Position numbers and translations under genes: made by a program. A stretch of 64,000 nucleotides of DNA, taken from Blautia glucerasea (lineage in GTDB: Bacteria; Bacillota; Clostridia; Lachnospirales; Lachnospiraceae). This document shows, piece after piece, positions 63,027-64,000 of this stretch (its first letter is position 1; each line of letters begins with the position of its first letter). The notes beneath the pieces are model-generated. The model had not been told where the DNA came from. It worked only from the letters and a program-made list of their open reading frames with translations, and did not search any database. The DNA is taken from positions 124,001 to 188,000 of the forward strand of contig NZ_JAJBMO010000007.1 of assembly GCF_020537505.1 (NCBI RefSeq). The letters are read 5' to 3'.

Positions 63027-64000
63027 AGCCTATGCAAGGCAGGCCGTGGCAAATACGATTCCGTGGGCCGAGCATGGAGTGGAAGTTCATCAGGTATCCA
63101 GCGGAAAAGAAGCACTGGAATTTATGGAAAAACGTACAGTAGATGTGTTGATGACAGACATACGTATGCCGTCAATGACAGGTCTGGAGTTGTTGGAAAA
63201 GGTTTATCAGAATGGCTGGTCTCCAGCAGCAATTGTTCTTAGCAGCTTTAATGAGTTTGAGCTTGTGCGCAGTGCCATGCAGCTTGGTGCAGAGGATTAC
63301 CTGTTTAAACCAACTATGATGCCAACAGACATTTTGGAGTCAGTACAAAGAGTTCTGGAAAAGAAAAAAGAAACAAAGAAAAAGGCAGTTCAGGCTATTT
63401 CTAAAAAAGAAATATTGGAAAGGTTTCTTCAGGGAGAAAAGGTTTCCAGGGAGAAATACGGAATTTCAGAGGAGCAATGGCAGGAACTGGAGACAACGGA
63501 GTATGCAATTGCCAGTGTCCGATTGACGAAATATCAGGATTGTCTGGTGAGAGTGTTTGGGGACGACCTGAGTCTTATGCAGTTTTCCATTGGAAACGTG
63601 CTGGAAGAGGTTATGGGAACGGAGTATGAATGTTTTCTCTATCGGATTAATTACAAGGAATATGCAATTATCTGCTGCAAAACAGAAATTCTTGAGCAAA
63701 ACAGCTGTTTTATTGATGGGATTTATAACAAGCTGAATTCAGGATTTACGTTCCTGAAGCTGTATTATCAGATTGAAGTTGTAGCAGGTATCAGTAATCT
63801 GGTGCAGGGAGCAGAAGCTTTGAATCGAAGCTATGCTTTGGCAGTGGAGCTATGTGCAACAGCAGATTCTGAAGTAAACAAGATTCGTTTTTCCGGCGCA
63901 CTGGATATTTCCGGTTCAATGAAAAGAGAGATGGTGCAGGCACTGAATTATATTGGTGAAAATCTTGGGAATAAAGAGCTTTCCCTGCAGATGGTAGCTG
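62998..64000 (+). CDS. YesN-type response regulator, 3' end outside window
   Basis: An open frame from ATG 62998 runs to the window end (334 codons visible). The receiver has LLIVDDE, phospho-acceptor candidate D54 in MTDIRMPSMTG, LSSFNEFELVRSAM and YLFKPT. The variable middle domain follows, and the last visible residues (ALNYIGENLGNKELSLQMVA) are the start of an AraC-type helix-turn-helix. GGGAGG (62981-62986) stands before the ATG. It overlaps the kinase gene by 29 bases, so the pair is translationally coupled. Confidence 0.88.
   Translation, partial: MKVLLIVDDEAYARQAVANTIPWAEHGVEVHQVSSGKEALEFMEKRTVDVLMTDIRMPSMTGLELLEKVYQNGWSPAAIVLSSFNEFELVRSAMQLGAEDYLFKPTMMPTDILESVQRVLEKKKETKKKAVQAISKKEILERFLQGEKVSREKYGISEEQWQELETTEYAIASVRLTKYQDCLVRVFGDDLSLMQFSIGNVLEEVMGTEYECFLYRINYKEYAIICCKTEILEQNSCFIDGIYNKLNSGFTFLKLYYQIEVVAGISNLVQGAEALNRSYALAVELCATADSEVNKIRFSGALDISGSMKREMVQALNYIGENLGNKELSLQMVA

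Overview
The window reads as one stretch of a gut-type, low-to-moderate GC Gram-positive chromosome. The density of YesM/YesN and LytTR two-component pairs, GntR/AraR-like and TetR regulators, RbsABC- and MalFG-type sugar importers, GH3/5/35/36/42/78 glycosidases, oleate hydratase and a LarE protein points to the Lachnospiraceae (Blautia / Ruminococcus obeum-like). That assignment is inference from gene content; no rRNA or marker gene is present. I see no tRNA, rRNA, CRISPR array, prophage or complete IS element.

Layout. 0-3.4 kb: housekeeping genes (a cut gene, an HD hydrolase, a small acidic protein, cysK, larE). 3.4-3.6 kb: a highly folded intergenic element whose conserved pieces recur near 47.7 kb. 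4.2-12.1 kb: an AT-rich operon for alpha-galactosides (binding protein, permease, ATPase, permease, GH36, GntR/LacI-type repressor). 12.3-16.8 kb: a doubly membrane-anchored, circularly permuted GH3 enzyme with a small membrane protein and a secreted protein. 17-21.7 kb: LytTR regulator, GHKL kinase, GH5 exo-glucanase-like enzyme and GPH-type sugar symporter. 21.8-27.9 kb: a histidine-kinase N-terminal remnant fused in frame to a GH78 gene, a GH3 pseudogene, an intact GH3 and a GtrA-like protein. 28-32.6 kb: HtrA protease, HAD phosphatase and a GGDEF-REC-HD-GYP protein.

32.7-43.6 kb is the best-organised system. A YesM-type kinase, a membrane-anchored sugar-binding protein and a YesN-type regulator overlap one another. 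They lie next to a divergent GntR/LacI regulator and a ytfQRT-yjfF (galactofuranose-type) importer whose binding protein closely resembles the sensor binding protein. This looks like a three-component sugar sensor controlling its own transporter, analogous to XylFII-LytS-YesN of Clostridium beijerinckii.

43.7-55 kb is mixed: prolyl-tRNA editing protein, TetR plus oleate hydratase, GNAT, an Rpn-like nuclease, GH42 beta-galactosidase, a broken Ntn-hydrolase, a YfcC-type carrier and a VanX-like dipeptidase. 55.4-64 kb is a second galactoside locus (family 1 binding protein, MalFG permeases, GH35, an unknown protein, YesM kinase and a YesN regulator cut by the window end). It has no ATPase of its own, so it probably borrows a shared MsmX-type ATPase.

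Taken together the window is mostly a carbohydrate-utilisation region directed at beta-glucosides/glucans, alpha- and beta-galactosides, rhamnosides and probably galactofuranose, with many local sensors. All four substrate-binding proteins lack a lipobox, which is unusual for a monoderm.
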